From contig MSJH02000799.1 of NCBI GenBank assembly GCA_001931875.2, positions 279,687 through 343,686 on the forward strand: a stretch of DNA of 64,000 nt, in the 5' to 3' direction. This document shows positions 35,049-47,700 of this stretch, piece after piece. The first letter of the stretch is position 1; each line of letters begins with the position of its first letter. The stretch is from Byssochlamys sp. IMV 00236. Lineage: Eukaryota > Ascomycota > Eurotiomycetes > Eurotiales > Thermoascaceae. The translations under genes were made by a program, and so were the position numbers. The notes beneath the pieces were generated by a model, which worked only from the letters and a program-made list of their open reading frames with translations, had not been told where the DNA came from and ran no database searches.

Positions 35049-36715
35049 TCATATGTCAAACGTCTGGCTTTGATTAAAGACGCGGCCGATTGACCAGATC
35101 TGGCGCATTCCAAATTCAAGAGGCTTTGCGGCTACTCTTGAACTCTGCCGCACGGAATCGAATGATGTGCGCACAGTTTCTTGTCGCTGCGCGGTAATGT
35201 CGGGGTCAACGGCAGCAGCAGCTCCATTATGTCCTCCCAGCGATCCTGCTGTGAGTGACAACAGCAGCTCGTCAAGTCTAATCAAGACAGAGTTGGAGAT
35301 GCAGTCCAAGACACCGAAAAGAACCTCAGGGTATCTGGGGATGCCATGTTCGTAATTGGATTGCAAATCGGATGGTAGCACGGCCTTCGTAGACGCGTTG
35401 GCTAGAGGTCTATGTGCTGAGAGCGATGGTTCAAATTCCTCAATGTACCATTTCTCAATGCTCTGCTTCATCGAGACGGCACGGTATATGACATGATCAC
35501 GTTGCCTTTCTAATTCTGATTGGCGGTGCAAACCACTGGCTTCCAGCCTTGACAGCTTCGACGCCTCCGAAAGCAAGTCCGGGCCGTCCACAAGTAGATT
35601 ACAGAGCTTCGAACGTAGGGACAGACTTGGAGGCCCTTTACTGATAGGAAATATTGCCGGATTCTTAAGCAACTGGCGCCATTGCAATTGCGAGAGAAAA
35701 CACTCTTGGCCTTCACTCATATCTAACATTATCTAGATATAAATTAGCATGATAATCCCATTTTCAATAGAAAGAACATTGCACCACTCACAAACCAAGC
35801 TCGCTGCGACTCAAGCAGGGCGCGTTCAAAAGGAGCAGCACACCTCTCGGGTCCGCAATCTCGTATAAGGACTTTTGTACCTCTGGACAGATGACTCCAT
35901 CTCCCATCATCCGCATTCATTACCAGCTGCGATGACGCCAGTTAGGAACAAGTGTTAAGTGACATCAAGCCAAAAGGGACCATACCTCACACAATTGCAG
36001 AATAACAGATGCGCAAATAGTTTCGGACTCCAAACGCTTCCGCTCATCATCAAGGCACTCTCTAAGAGATCTTAAACTGCTCATATACCGACGGATGGCA
36101 GTTTCCGAGATCGTCGAATTGGCGGTGAAAATATCGATAAAAAGACCGCATAAGCACGATACGGAAGCGTCAAGAGCATCATTGTGGCCGATCCGACTGG
36201 GTATGAAGCTGAAATAGTCACCATGGGAATTAATGGGGAATAGTCCTTGGCTCTTCGGATCTTCTATGATGTAGACAAGCAGAGAGCCACTTCGGTCGTG
36301 CTCGGAGGTTAGAGGCCAAGGTATGTTGAGCCTGAATGTACCGAAACCTGCCGATGTCGAGAGCTTTCCGTATGGCCACAAATATAGATCATTATAATCT
36401 GGGTTCCAATCTTCAACAGTACCTGGCACTGTATCAACTTCCTCGAAGATGTAACTCTTCTTCTGATAATAAGAAGCCAGTTGCTGGTTCTCATTGATAA
36501 ACTTCCAACGTCTCGCATAGCCAGGACATGGCCATCCTGCAGCCAGACAAGCCTGGCATTGAGGACGTTCCTCTCCGCACTTAACTCATGCCTTTCAGTA
36601 CAAGATATGCTTATAATGTCGTGCTTATCTTTGCAAAGCATCGATGAATGTCACTCACCTTTTTCTTCCGTATCCGACAATTATCGCACCCTGTACTCCT
36701 CGGGGTTCCTACCAT
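35049..36715 (-). CDS. Zn2Cys6 transcription factor
   Basis: Four minus-strand exons (36659-36715, 35986-36579, 35792-35926 and 35049-35732) join in frame to give 489 aa. The protein begins MVGTPRSTGCDNCRIRKKK and continues across intron 1 with CGEERPQCQACLAAGWPCPGY, a complete Zn2Cys6 cluster (C-x2-C-x6-C-x5-C-x2-C-x6-C) near residues 10-39. The acceptor was chosen because it preserves the x6 spacing. The rest follows the layout of short fungal regulators, with helices such as LRSLRECLDDERKRL, ERALLESQRAWF and ending VFNQSQTFDI. It is a probable nuclear regulator of unknown targets. It sits between the oxidoreductases and a BTB-like gene, so it may control neighbours. Confidence 0.82.
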
Positions 36716-37302
36716 GTTATGAACAGGCTCGTCATCTCCGGCAGCAATCTCGGACTATCTGAATTTACTGAAAATTCGCAAGGAGTATGCCTAGTAGGCA
36801 GTCTGGGAGTTTGCAAGAGAGTCTTCAAGTCGGTGACATCCGTCAGAATCGCTAAGCCAAATTCGGATCTCAGTGTGGGGACAGAGCAGGTTCTACCAAT
36901 GAGATCAAGTATGTACAGTTCTACCTACACTGTTGTTCTACCAAGATAAACAGTCTTGAAGAAAAACTGCCTGGGGCTTTGCTTTAGGATGTCTGTCGGA
37001 AAGGTTAGATCTGCGTCCTGTTGTACACATAATATATGCAGGTGGCCTTCATGTTCGTAAATATGCTTGGTTTTTCATTAACTAGGTAGGTAGGCATTAT
37101 GCTATTAAGCCAGCGTGAGAACAAGATCCAAGGAGAGAGTCAAGGAAACTCTTGGCGTGCATATCAATCTAAAATATAGCACCTAAAAATAGATGAATCA
37201 AATTGGCAGAGAACCTTCATTATCATCCGTCCAAACCAGAAAACAGATCAAAACCAACCATGGGTGAAGAAGAAGAAGACAGGAAAATAAAAAAGTTCGC
37301 TC
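36716..37302. other. Intergenic region
   Basis: No credible gene in 587 bp. It is presumably the promoter of the Zn2Cys6 gene to the left and the 3' end of the BTB-like gene to the right. Confidence 0.55.
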
Positions 37303-38581
37303 TCAATCCATCCTTATCCTCAAAACTGAACTGGCAGGTTCCTTGTCTATCTGTTCAGTTTTGAAGTCTGATAGTTCCAGGCCCTTGATATGGATGGAGT
37401 TAACCATTCTGACCATTCTGGAACCCAAATCGGGAGCCTTGCACTTGCATTTGCGTCCAATGCAACCCCCAATCTTCATACTTCCGCATTTCTTGATCTT
37501 CCGTAGAATGTCCTTTATGTTTCCATTTCTCTCATACGGAGACATTCCGACGGCATCCATGGTCTCCCCGAGAGCTAGCCATCTTGCTGCTCGACATTCC
37601 GTGGTGCTCAGCCTGGTAGATTCTTCTTGAGAGGCGGGAATATGACCTTGTTTCAAAATGTATGTTCCAATATCTTGTATTCCTTGATAGATTTTCGATA
37701 GGTGCTCCTCGCGGATCTTTTCGATTTCATCTGCCGGAGTGATAAGTTCTCTATCAGTCCCAGGGATGAAGTACACGCTTCCTCGATCCTGCCACTATTA
37801 TAGGTATGCACTTACCACAAAGCCGGTCAATATCCAACGGCGCCCCCACCCTCTGAGAGAACTTTCTAATCCAAGTCAGTGACCAAGTCGAATTCTCGAT
37901 AATGACCTCGCTCGCTCCACGGAATGCGATGTTATTTCCAAGAAGAGAGCTCATCACCAGAATCTTTACTGTCGCTTCCATATCAGTGGAATTAATCCAC
38001 TTCTGCGTTCGATAAAGGTAACAATCGAATCTATCGACGACCAGGCGAAGACAGTCGTACTTTTGGGCGAGTATGATCGTCTCCCAAACTGAGTCGAGAC
38101 TGCGCGACACGACGGAATTGGACGTGGTTTCTCGGTGGTGTATGATCTCGCAGAGCTCCTTCATGGCTTCTGCGTTGTCTTCTGGAAGATAGATCTCCGT
38201 TTTGATTCCAGAGGTTGCATTTTCTCGCAGGCGGTGCGCCTCCTCAACCCCCCCTGTGAACATGATTTGAAAGACAGGAAATCCCGATGCGAGGAACGAT
38301 GATGAGACTTGAAGCTTCATTTTTGTCGGTTCATTCGTATCTGGGCAGATCATGTTAAGGACCAGTATTATATCGCCGTTAGGATCGGTCTTGTGATAGT
38401 TGGGGTCGGTTGGCTCGGGAAATGGCATCCCACTCTCGTCCATGCTGGTATGTTCAACAGCATTGTCCTGTGGGACCTGGTCCATCGCGTCTCCCGCGAA
38501 ATAACTTTCAAGCGTCTTTTGGAAGGGACACGATATGTAGTCTTCGTCTGGGATGGAAACAGGATATTCGTTCTTTTCCAT
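37303..38581 (-). CDS. BTB/POZ-like protein with C-terminal Cys cluster
   Basis: Two minus-strand exons (37816-38581 and 37303-37781) join in frame to give 414 aa. The acceptor after GATCGAG was chosen because the nearer CAG would lead to an immediate stop. Residues about 68-140 look like a fungal BTB domain: NGDIILVLNMICPD, then LQVSSSFLASGFPVFQIMF and an EAMKELCEIIHH helix. IILAQKYDCLRLVVDRF follows. The C-terminal third has a dense Cys stretch (KKCGSMKIGGCIGRKCKCK) about residue 350-370, possibly metal binding. It shares layout with the protein at 30346-31398. The N-terminal 65 residues are acidic and unlike known domains. Function is unknown. Confidence 0.75.
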
Positions 38582-39484
38582 CTTTGGTGATATGTTTGGG
38601 GAGTAGTGATTCTGGAATGAAAGGGTGTGGGAGTACCACAGATAGGAGAAGTTAACAGTTTTGGCTTCTGTCTGAAATGGATTGGGTAGTAAAGAAGTAA
38701 GTAACGGGTCTCTGGTGAATCTATAGAGATAGTTCAGGAAGGACCAGTGGGATCATGTGTGCATCTGACGTTCAAATGATAAGAGTATTCGTGCTGTTAA
38801 AGTATTTGTGAAGAGTTATCCGAGAAGTAGAGACACTCGAGAATGATGTGATCCAGTAATAGACAAGTAGCAGATAGTCTGGAACTATATGGTATACCAG
38901 AATTGCGGAGGAGGACTAGAAAACGATGGCAGGTCTAATAATTAGCTTAAGATAGCAGATTGAAATCTGCAAGGCGACATGCAGAGCCAGGTATGAAGTA
39001 GGGTTGCGGATGTTGGCCACGAGGAGCCTTCATGGTAACGACACAGGTTGTCACTTTCTGGTGTGCTACGGTAGAGATCTGCAACGGGTAAAGTATTGGT
39101 TTCAATTTTGAGTGATTAATGAGTCCCCGTTCGATTCATTTTCGGTGGTATCAATATTTCAAGCGCGACCCAGAGGCTTGTAACGGCTTATAAGCTACAT
39201 TTGACAACATCTTCAGGTGGACAGATCAGTTTGGAGATAGGTTTCAATGGCGTATCAGCACAAAGTCAAGGAAATACTTGCATAGCAATCGAGAAGCTAC
39301 ATCAAATAAAAAAAACAACTACTACTATCAATACCTCGACTACTGTGCGCATAAATCTTCATGGGAAAACTCTTTAAAATCACAGTCGGTGGGTTTTCAT
39401 TATGGAAGTACAGATGCTAAATCTGAGGTCATCATATCTCATATTCATAAAAGTACATGTATAGCTCCGAAGAGTGTAGCCAGA
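38582..39484. other. Intergenic region
   Basis: No credible gene in about 900 bp upstream of the BTB-like gene and downstream of the DUF3292 gene. AT-rich sequence with an A-run occurs at about 39307-39316. Confidence 0.55.
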
Positions 39485-41795
39485 TCAATATGTCTGCCAC
39501 ACCTGACCGTTAATTGCAATCAGGCGATTGAAGAGGTAATCTCTTGACTTCATAGCGGTGACATGATAGGATCGTTGCGGGTCCGGGCCACTAAGGATCA
39601 AGCCATCGATGACTTCTTTGTGCCTTTCTGCCCATCCGACGAGGAGTTTTCCTTTCCATCCAATACCTCCGACTTTCTTCAGTTCCTGAATATCATCGAT
39701 AGGCATGGAAAACACGACTTCTTTCTCGCTCTTCTTGTTCTGGTCAAACTGCTCAGATTCTGATACTGGCTTCGTGGTGAAATAAACAACGGCTGGCTTT
39801 TTGGATGTATCGACGACGATCGCCCCACGTTTGCCCTTATATCTAGCCTCGAATTCGACAGGCCCGCCAGGCGCCGGCTGTTGACCCTTTAGGGAGAGGA
39901 CACCAATATGATTCTTTGCGTTCTTGGAACCAACAGCAGCCCTCGCACGGTCCACAGCAAGCTTAGTCTCCATGCTCTTGGCAGTAGTTCCTCTGATGAA
40001 TGCTACAACTGACGACATGAATCCCTTCTTCTGCTTGCCTCCCTGTTGCGATTTCTGGTCGTTTCCAGATCCAGTGATTTGTTTGGCCTCGGCTGTTTGT
40101 CCAGTTGCGGCTTGTTCAATCTCGTGGTGCGAAGCGTCCAAAGGAATTTCCTCCTTGTTCAGTGAAGCGGGCCGCGATGGGGCCTTTTCCAGCTCGGAGC
40201 CAGGAGGAGGTGGGAGTGGAGCACCATTCGCTTCGCCGATTCGAAGAAGAGTAATCGCAAGCTGAGCATTGGTGGGAATCCCCTTGAGAAGTGTGCTGTA
40301 TTTATGTTAGATTTACGATCTAGATCAAGTCTAGTAGCATGGCATATTGACTTACTTTCGCAACTCCAGGAGCTTTTCCCAGTGCGGGAACCTGTGGTTC
40401 AACATCGTCATACCGCGTCTGATGATCGGGTCTCCAAAGAAACCAAAGCCAACGAAGAATGTGCTCATCTTGACAAACACATAGCATGGTGTCACGAGAG
40501 AACCCAAGAAAGCAGGGAGCAGGACTCCTGCTAACCGTAGGGGAGCATATTTAGAGAATGGCGGCTTTGGAGAAAGTGCGCTATGATAACAGTCAGTAAC
40601 TGTCCATTCAAGTGTGTTCGATTGTAACATACTTTTCAAACTTTTCCCAGGTATCACAGACATCGTTCAGAATACGCATGACTGGCCGCACCTTTTCCCA
40701 GACTTCTTTCTTCATTGGCTCCCTAGTCTTGTCGTGGGCATCAGATGGGACTGCGCCTTGACCAGCACTCGCTGCATCTGCCGACGAGGCAACAACATCC
40801 GTGGGGTCCGGTGCTGATCCTTCAATAGGATCATCTTCTGGTGTCCCTTGATCATGTTTTCCAACAGCACTTCCCACGGCCACACTAGCTACACTGGAAA
40901 CGAGGTTGCTGGCTTCTTGCTCGACAGCCTCCCCGCGATGCTTCTCTGGGGCACCCGTCACACTATCATGTGAGCCTAGTACTCCTGCCTTGGGAGTCTT
41001 AACCGATCCTGTCTTGGAGTCGACGAGAGCCAATGGAGCCGGAGGGAACAACAGTTTCCGGGAAGGCGGATACATGATCAAAACTAGGACTGTACCGAGG
41101 AGAGTAGGAGTCAGGAGGTCCAAGAGCCAGGCAAGAAAGTAGACCTAGAAAAGAGCAATTAGTCAGACGCAAAATATTAGAGTATCGCAGATAGTGTTCT
41201 ACGTACCGCGCAAAATGCCGCCGTTCGGCGTGGCTCCCTCCAGGAGCGCAACCGCACTATATGCTTTCCCGCGGCAATGAGTGACACGATCACTGTGACA
41301 TAAAGTCGCTCCAGCTTGCTTCTGAGCTTGTCCGGTGAAAACTCTTCATCATCAGCTACGTTCAGATCAAGAGCAGCCATCGGGGGCTCTGGAACTGCTT
41401 TGACACGGTATATTTGCTGCCAATGAATCAGTCCTGCTTGTTGTGTGCTACACCGTGACTGACAAGTATATGCATACCTTATTGAAGCGTCTGATCAACA
41501 TCCAGAGATCTTCGTTGGACCAGCCTGCAACGAGGGGGCTGTCAACATCATCCGGTCGTCGATTCCATCCAACATCCGTCAAACCAGTCGTTGCTCCAGC
41601 TTTCTGTACGATGCCCTTTTCGTCCTGGTCAAGGTGAATTTGCTCCACGGCCAGCGCATGGCTGTCTGTCGGCATCGAATCCTGTACTGTCCCTCCTGGG
41701 GAAGCAGCAGCCATGGACGCTGCATTGTTGCTCTTGCTCTCATTGAGTGTGTCGCGTGGTATGGCCGCAGCCATCTCAGGCGGAGGAGTTGACAT
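39485..41795 (-). CDS. DUF3292-family membrane-associated protein
   Basis: Five minus-strand exons (41478-41795, 41207-41416, 40633-41144, 40356-40580 and 39485-40295) join in frame to give 691 aa. The start is MSTPPPEMAAAIPRD. A hydrophobic segment (FLAWLLDLLTPTLLGTVLVL, about residue 180-198) and a second one (LAGVLLPAFLGSLVTPCYVF, about 370) suggest two or more membrane passes. The C-terminal region (SMETKLAVDRARAAVGS, then KGKRGAIVVDTSKKPAVVYF, WKGKLLVGWAERHKEVIDG) has a PH/GRAM-like beta pattern. The order matches the fungal DUF3292 family as I recall it. No function is established there; a role at an internal membrane is inference. The gene is divergent from mus81 with a 620-bp shared upstream region. 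Confidence 0.75.
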
Positions 41796-42414
41796 ATTGT
41801 GTCCTGCAGATCACTCGTTCTACACCGGCAAATAGGACATTAAGGGTCCTACTAAGACGAGGATTGTATTTATAGAGACGTTCCCGGTCATAATATACCC
41901 TTGCCCTGAGGAGTACCAAGGAGGCCTCCGTCTTGGCCATGATATGGTGGGTAATCGACGTCATCCCTCAGTTGACATCCAAGATTCCAGTATGCCATTC
42001 GAATGGCCCGGTCGGCTGTATTTTCTCTTTTCTTGCCAGATGCCATCGATCAAGACGTAAGATGCAATGGATCCACAGCCACATGCGGTCATCTTGCAAA
42101 TGCTGATCTGATATCAAGATCCCCTCATACCATAAGTCGGACTTTATGGTAGACTCGATCTATTTTTGAAACTCGCGCTAACCCCAGTGGGCGGTGAGTG
42201 TGCTCTCCCCCACGTGACCACGTGCCGCCAACGCGTGTATCGCCTCTTTATCCGCGAAGGCCCGTCGGTCTCTGTTCGATTAGAGCGCTCAGCTAGTAGA
42301 TACGGTGCTCCATCTGCGTGGCTCGGCCGATGTCACGGAGCGATCTGTCGAATGGAGACTGTGCTAGCATGAGACGCCAATATAGATCCACATAGACTTG
42401 CTCACGATATCAGG
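41796..42414. other. Divergent promoter region, DUF3292 gene / mus81
   Basis: No gene is seen. Two CACGTG motifs lie at 42211-42216 and 42219-42224, about 190-205 bp before the mus81 start. The region should hold both promoters. Confidence 0.6.
42211..42224. promoter_or_regulatory. Tandem CACGTG motifs upstream of mus81
   Basis: Two CACGTG hexamers are separated by 2 bp (CACGTGACCACGTG). The hexamer is bound by bHLH factors in fungi. Function here is inferred only from motif and position. Confidence 0.4.
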
Positions 42415-44326
42415 ATGGCAGACACCTGCGCAAACCCTCTGTTGCTAGGATGGATCAAGGAATGGCTGGAACAAGCCAGAGAACGCAATAGCAAAGGATT
42501 CACTGTGTACGGTCGATACTCAGGCATATTCTCTATTTCTCATGCACTGACTTAATTCCAGATACAAGAAAGCATATGATTCGATGAAAGCATGCCCTCT
42601 AGTTTTCAGCCATCCGTCTGAAGCCCAGCAGCTCAATGGCCTGGGTCCCAAATTATGTGAGCGTCTGACGGAGAAGTTAAAGGCATATTGTGAGCAGAAT
42701 GGGCTCCCAATGCCAGAACCGCCGCACAAGGGTATATCTGCTGCTTCCAGTCGTGAGTCTTGCTAACAGATAATAGCGAACAAGCGGCCCTCAGGAGAGA
42801 ACTTACCAGATTCTGAACCGGTCAAGAGGCCTAAGAAAGCAAAGCCGTATGTTCCGGCCTTACGCTCTGGGCCATATGCTTTACTCATAGGCCTGGCAAC
42901 TCTGAACGAGAATTCGTCCCAGAGCATGACCAAGGCGCAGCTCATCGAAGCAGCTCAGCCTTATTGTGACGCTTCTTTCACAGCCCCCAGTGATCCTACT
43001 AAGTTCTATACGGCTTGGAACTCGATGAAGACCCTCATCCAGAAGGATCTAGTCTACGAGCACGGGCGACCGCTGAGGAAGTATGCTCTGACAGAAGAAG
43101 GGTGGGAGGTTGCCAAGAGGATTAAAAAGACTCTAGAAACGCGTCCCAATGAACCTGTCGCATCCAGCGCAACCGTAAGAGCTGAGCAGCCTATCAGGCA
43201 TACAGCAATACCATCCGTCGCGCTGGACGAAGGCCCGGATATTGTACGGCTAGGGTCTGAATCGCCTCCGCCGTCACTGCCTACGACGTATCAAGCGACT
43301 GGTCCTCAGTTGGTACAGAATCCACCCACAAGAGCACCTGGAGATCCTCGCGTCAGAACGATCGTTCTCCCTCCCGGAAGCTTCACCGTCCAGCTGGTTC
43401 TGGACACCCGTGAAGTCCGGACATCTACAGACAGAGATTATATCTCCACCGAATTACGCAAAAAGGGCATCGTACCGCAAGTCCGTGCTCTGGAGCTTGG
43501 CGACGCTATCTGGGTAGCAAAATGTCACGATCCTCACTATTTATCCCGGTTTGGTGAGGAAGGTGACGAGATAATGCTGGATTGGATCGTGGAGCGGAAG
43601 CGGCTCGACGACCTCATCGGTTCAATCAAAGACGGACGATTTCACGAGCAGAAATTCCGTCTCCGCCGTTCAGGGATGAAAAACGTCGTCTACCTAATCG
43701 AAGAATTCGCTATCACACACGACTCAAGCCATCCTTCCGCGGCAAAGTACCAAGAGTTAGTATCATCGGCCATTGCGTCGACGCAGGTAGTCAATGGCTA
43801 CTTCGTCAAAAAGACCCGAAATCTCGACGACTCAATCCGTTATTTGGCTCGTATGACCGCTCTTCTACGACGCATGTACGAACCGCTTTCCGAAACAGCA
43901 CCAGACGCATCTCCTGCCATGAACCCGCCCACTTCTCTAGCCTTCATGTCCAGCCACGACCTCTCCTCCGAGTCATACCTACCTACTCTCAACCGCCTTC
44001 GAACAGAAAATCCACACACCACTATCGCGATCACCTTCGTGACCTTCTCAGCCCTCACCTCAAAGTCCGACGTCCTATCATTGCGAGATGTCTTCCTGAA
44101 AATGCTCATGTGCACCCGTGGCGTGACGGGCGAGAAAGCTCTCGAAATCCAGCGACGCTGGAAAACACCGCGGGACTTCATCGAGGCATTCGAGGCGCTA
44201 GCTGATCCGAAGGAGAAGGAAGAAATGATCTCCGAGCGGATGAAGACAATTGTGGGGAGAAAGAAGATCGCGAAAGTGCTGAGTAAAAAGCTTGCGGAGA
44301 TATGGGGAGAACCCGGTTCTGGTTGA
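42415..44326 (+). CDS. mus81: Mus81 crossover junction endonuclease catalytic subunit
   Basis: Three exons (42415-42506, 42562-42731 and 42777-44326) join in frame to give 603 aa. The N-terminal helix-hairpin-helix region includes NPLLLGWIKEWLEQAR and LNGLGPKLCERLTEKL. A winged-helix part follows (MTKAQLIEAAQPYCDASF; LVYEHGRPLRKYALTEEGW). The ERCC4-type nuclease domain has VLDTREVR, LELGDAIWVAK and the catalytic VERKRLDDLIGSIKDGRF near residue 360, with VVYLIEE after it. The C-terminus holds the second helix-hairpin-helix (GVTGEKALEIQRRW). Mus81 with Eme1/Mms4 cuts 3' flaps and branched recombination intermediates in the nucleus. The catalytic residues are intact. The eme1 partner is not in this window. 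Confidence 0.93.
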
Positions 44327-44754
44327 GCAATCATAGAGTGCTTTTATATTAACGAACGGTTACACTTAATAGACAACTACTTTGTCCCTCATCTACTCGA
44401 TACGCAATGAGTGTAGCGATCACACTGGTTCCGGAACCTCTCTATCATGAACAAATAGAGTATCATTAATCAGACGATTCATACATATCCCCATTTGGGC
44501 TATCGTAGATAAATACATTAATACACCATATGGTAACTATTCGTAGTAGTAAAAAGATGCCCAACGAAGACATTGATAATATGAACGCATAATCGCCCCC
44601 TACCACATAGCACGCCACTTTCCGTATGGGTATGACGCATCGAAATTTGGATTTTATGCCACATCGTCATCATTATAGGCGTAAGACATTGAATATGCAC
44701 AAAACAGCATTCATGCCACGGGTGAAAGTTTCATGTGGAATTATGCCATTTCTA
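44327..44754. other. Convergent 3' intergenic region
   Basis: No gene is seen in 428 bp between two converging genes. It is AT-rich. Confidence 0.6.
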
Positions 44755-47700
44755 TCAATCCGTCATCCCGAAGAACTTCCGGATATTCTTCCCTTCAATT
44801 CTAAGAGCCAAGCTGCTACAGACAACTGAGACACTGCTCAGCGCCATAGCCAAGGCTGCCCATGCAGGGCTGAACCGCCAGTGTTCGTTGACTAGCGTCA
44901 TCTTGCCATTGAGCATTTCGTATTTCGTTCCGCTGACGATGGGGTAGAGAACGCCGGCCGCGATAGGCACCAGGCTAACGTTGTAGATGGCTGCCCAGCC
45001 GAAGTTCATCTTGACGCGACGGAAAACGCGGCGACTGAGGGTAACCAGTTTCAGGATCGTTGTCAGTTCGGAGTTCAGAAGGATGAAACTGGCGGAGTTG
45101 ATCGCGACGTCGGAGCCAGAAGCCATGGCGATGCTGACGTCCGCGGCCGCGAGAGCTGGTGAGTCGTTTGTTCCGTCGCCTACGAAGGCTACGATCGTCC
45201 TCTTAGACTGTTTCGTGTTCTGGAATGTGCCTTCTGCATCATCCTGGGAGCTTCCTTGCTGGATTCCGCGGATGAAATCGGCCTTCTGGTTAGGCATGAC
45301 ATTTGCCATCACATTTTCACGTGGAATTCCAAGGGTAGCGGCAACGGCGTGTGCGGTCGTTTGATTGTCTCCCGTGCACATGAATACGTTGATATGGCGT
45401 TCCTGAAGTTGAGAAATAACTTCCACAGCGTCAGCGCGTATAGGGTCGGACGTCGCGAACACAATAGCTGGAGTAAAGGTAGTATCCGGTTCTGCATCCG
45501 ATATTTTGCGAAGAGAAAGTATAGCAGTTGACTTTCCAGCGGATTGATATCGGGAGAGTAGGTTTTCAAGGTAGTAGGTATCCGTATTAGAAGAAGGAAG
45601 AGACTTAAGAAGCCGTTCGTTCCCAATAGCCGCTTCGTACTTGTTTTGCTTTGTAGCACCAGCAACGGAGACAGTGAAGATACCCTTCATTCCTTGACCG
45701 GATATCTCGTGGATGTCAGATGATATTATCGAAATTCGGGCCTTTGTACTGCAGAGTTCGGAGATGGCTCTTGCAATAGGGTGGTTGCTGCTGTCTTCCA
45801 ACTCCCGTGTAAGCGCCCAGGCGACTTGTTCATCCTCGGTGTCAGTCACAAGAACCTCGTGGTCGGATACCTTCAGACTTCCCCCCTCGGTCAAGGTACC
45901 AGTCTTGTCGAAGACGATAGCGTCAAGGCGGCTTGCTTCCTGGAACGCCTCACCACCTCCCCTAACAAGGATACCATGTCTCGCGGCCAAACCTCCACCG
46001 ACAAAGAGGGCTGTTGGGGCGGCGAGTGCCAATCCACAAGGACATGCTACGACGAAGACTGAGATAGCAAACTCCAGACTCCAAAACGCCCATCCACCTT
46101 GAGCGACGTCAAGGTAGTCGGCTGGTAAAACACCAGATTCCCCAAGAGAAAGCCAGATGATGAATGTGAGTATGGCTATGAGGGTGATGACGGGGACAAA
46201 GTATCCAGTTAGTATATCAGCCACTCTCTCCAATGGAGCTCGCTTGCTCTGGCCCTCCCTGACGACTGCAACAATTTGGTCAAGCATCGAGGTACCTCCT
46301 AGTTCGGTCACTATCACTGACACCGGCTGGCCAAGGTTGACGGAACCTGCGTAGACTTTATCACCTTCTGCCTTGTGAACTGGCCTTGATTCTCCAGTCA
46401 AGGAGCTTTCGTCAAACCGGTACGAGCCACTGCCCACAACAGTGCCATCCGCTGGAGGAGAGGCTCCGTGGGGGACATTAACCGTATCACCAACTTCCAG
46501 CAAGTCGACACTAACTCGTTGCATTTTCCGCCCTTGGGGATTTTCCGCTTGGTTGTCCGATCGATCCGTATTGTCGGTAATGAGCAAAGCTTCTGAAGGT
46601 CTGAGCTTCCCAAGGGAGGCAACAGCATCACCCGTCTTTACTTTACTGTACGCTTCCAAAAAACGTCCGGCAAGAATGAAGAGAGTCAAGAAGACAACGG
46701 AGTCGAAGTATGTCGAGCTCTGTCTGCTTGAAGGAGTGTTGACCACGGCGTCAATGATCAAAACCGCGAGAGACGAAATATAAGCGACCATAGTGCCTGC
46801 GCAAATAAGGAGATTCATGCTTCCAAATCGATAGAACCTCCGCAGAATTGGAACCCTGCTGCCAGGCCGCCAAAGAGCGCGGATTTCCTTCATGGCTCGG
46901 ACGTGGAACACATCGGTGCCGTAGAACATCACTGGAGTCGTCATAATGAAAAGTGCCCACTCATTCCTAGATACTCGACCTGCCCACATTGGCTCTTCAA
47001 GATATCTACGAACCGGGTTCGTGGGTGCCACCAATGACATGAACACAATCCCGATTAAAAAGGTAGGTATAGTCACAAGGAATACAAAGAATACACGAGA
47101 CAGCAACCGGCGCCTCTCATGTAGTTGCATTGCACGTGAACGATCCTCGATGCTAGGAGGATGATAGATGCTTGGTGTGAAGGCCTGGTTGGCCTCCTGG
47201 ATTGCCGAAAGAATGCTTCGAATGGTGAGTGTCGGGGGTGCCGGTGTATAGGTAATCTTCAGGATAGGGTCATTGAGGGACAGCATTTGCTCTATCTCAA
47301 AGTCGAAAGTATCACCTCTGAACACCTCCAATGATTCGGCTACTTTCTCAGGACAGTGATGGCAGAATAATCCGTCGACACGGATCATGACCGTCCTAGC
47401 TGTGGACACTTCGGTGGTTTCGTCTCCATCGGGATCCACGGGATGGCAATTGACCACTGAGCAGTCATATCCCAGATCGTCAACCTTCTCTGAGATCTTA
47501 TCCAGGTTATCTCTTCCCTCAAATTCAACCTTGCCACTGTTGGACAAGAGGTCTACCGCAACGCTTTTAACAAAGGGCAGTTCTTCGAGGCCACGGGTGA
47601 CTGCACCGACACAGGATCCACAGGTCATGCCGCCGATACTGATCTCTGCGAGGTAGATAGTCGGCTCTTTCCTGGATCTTGACTTCAGTTTTACTTCGTC

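Noticed and set aside
43582..44334. Long alternative frames over mus81
   Set aside because: The Mus81 nuclease frame covers the same bases with all catalytic motifs. The others are shadows.
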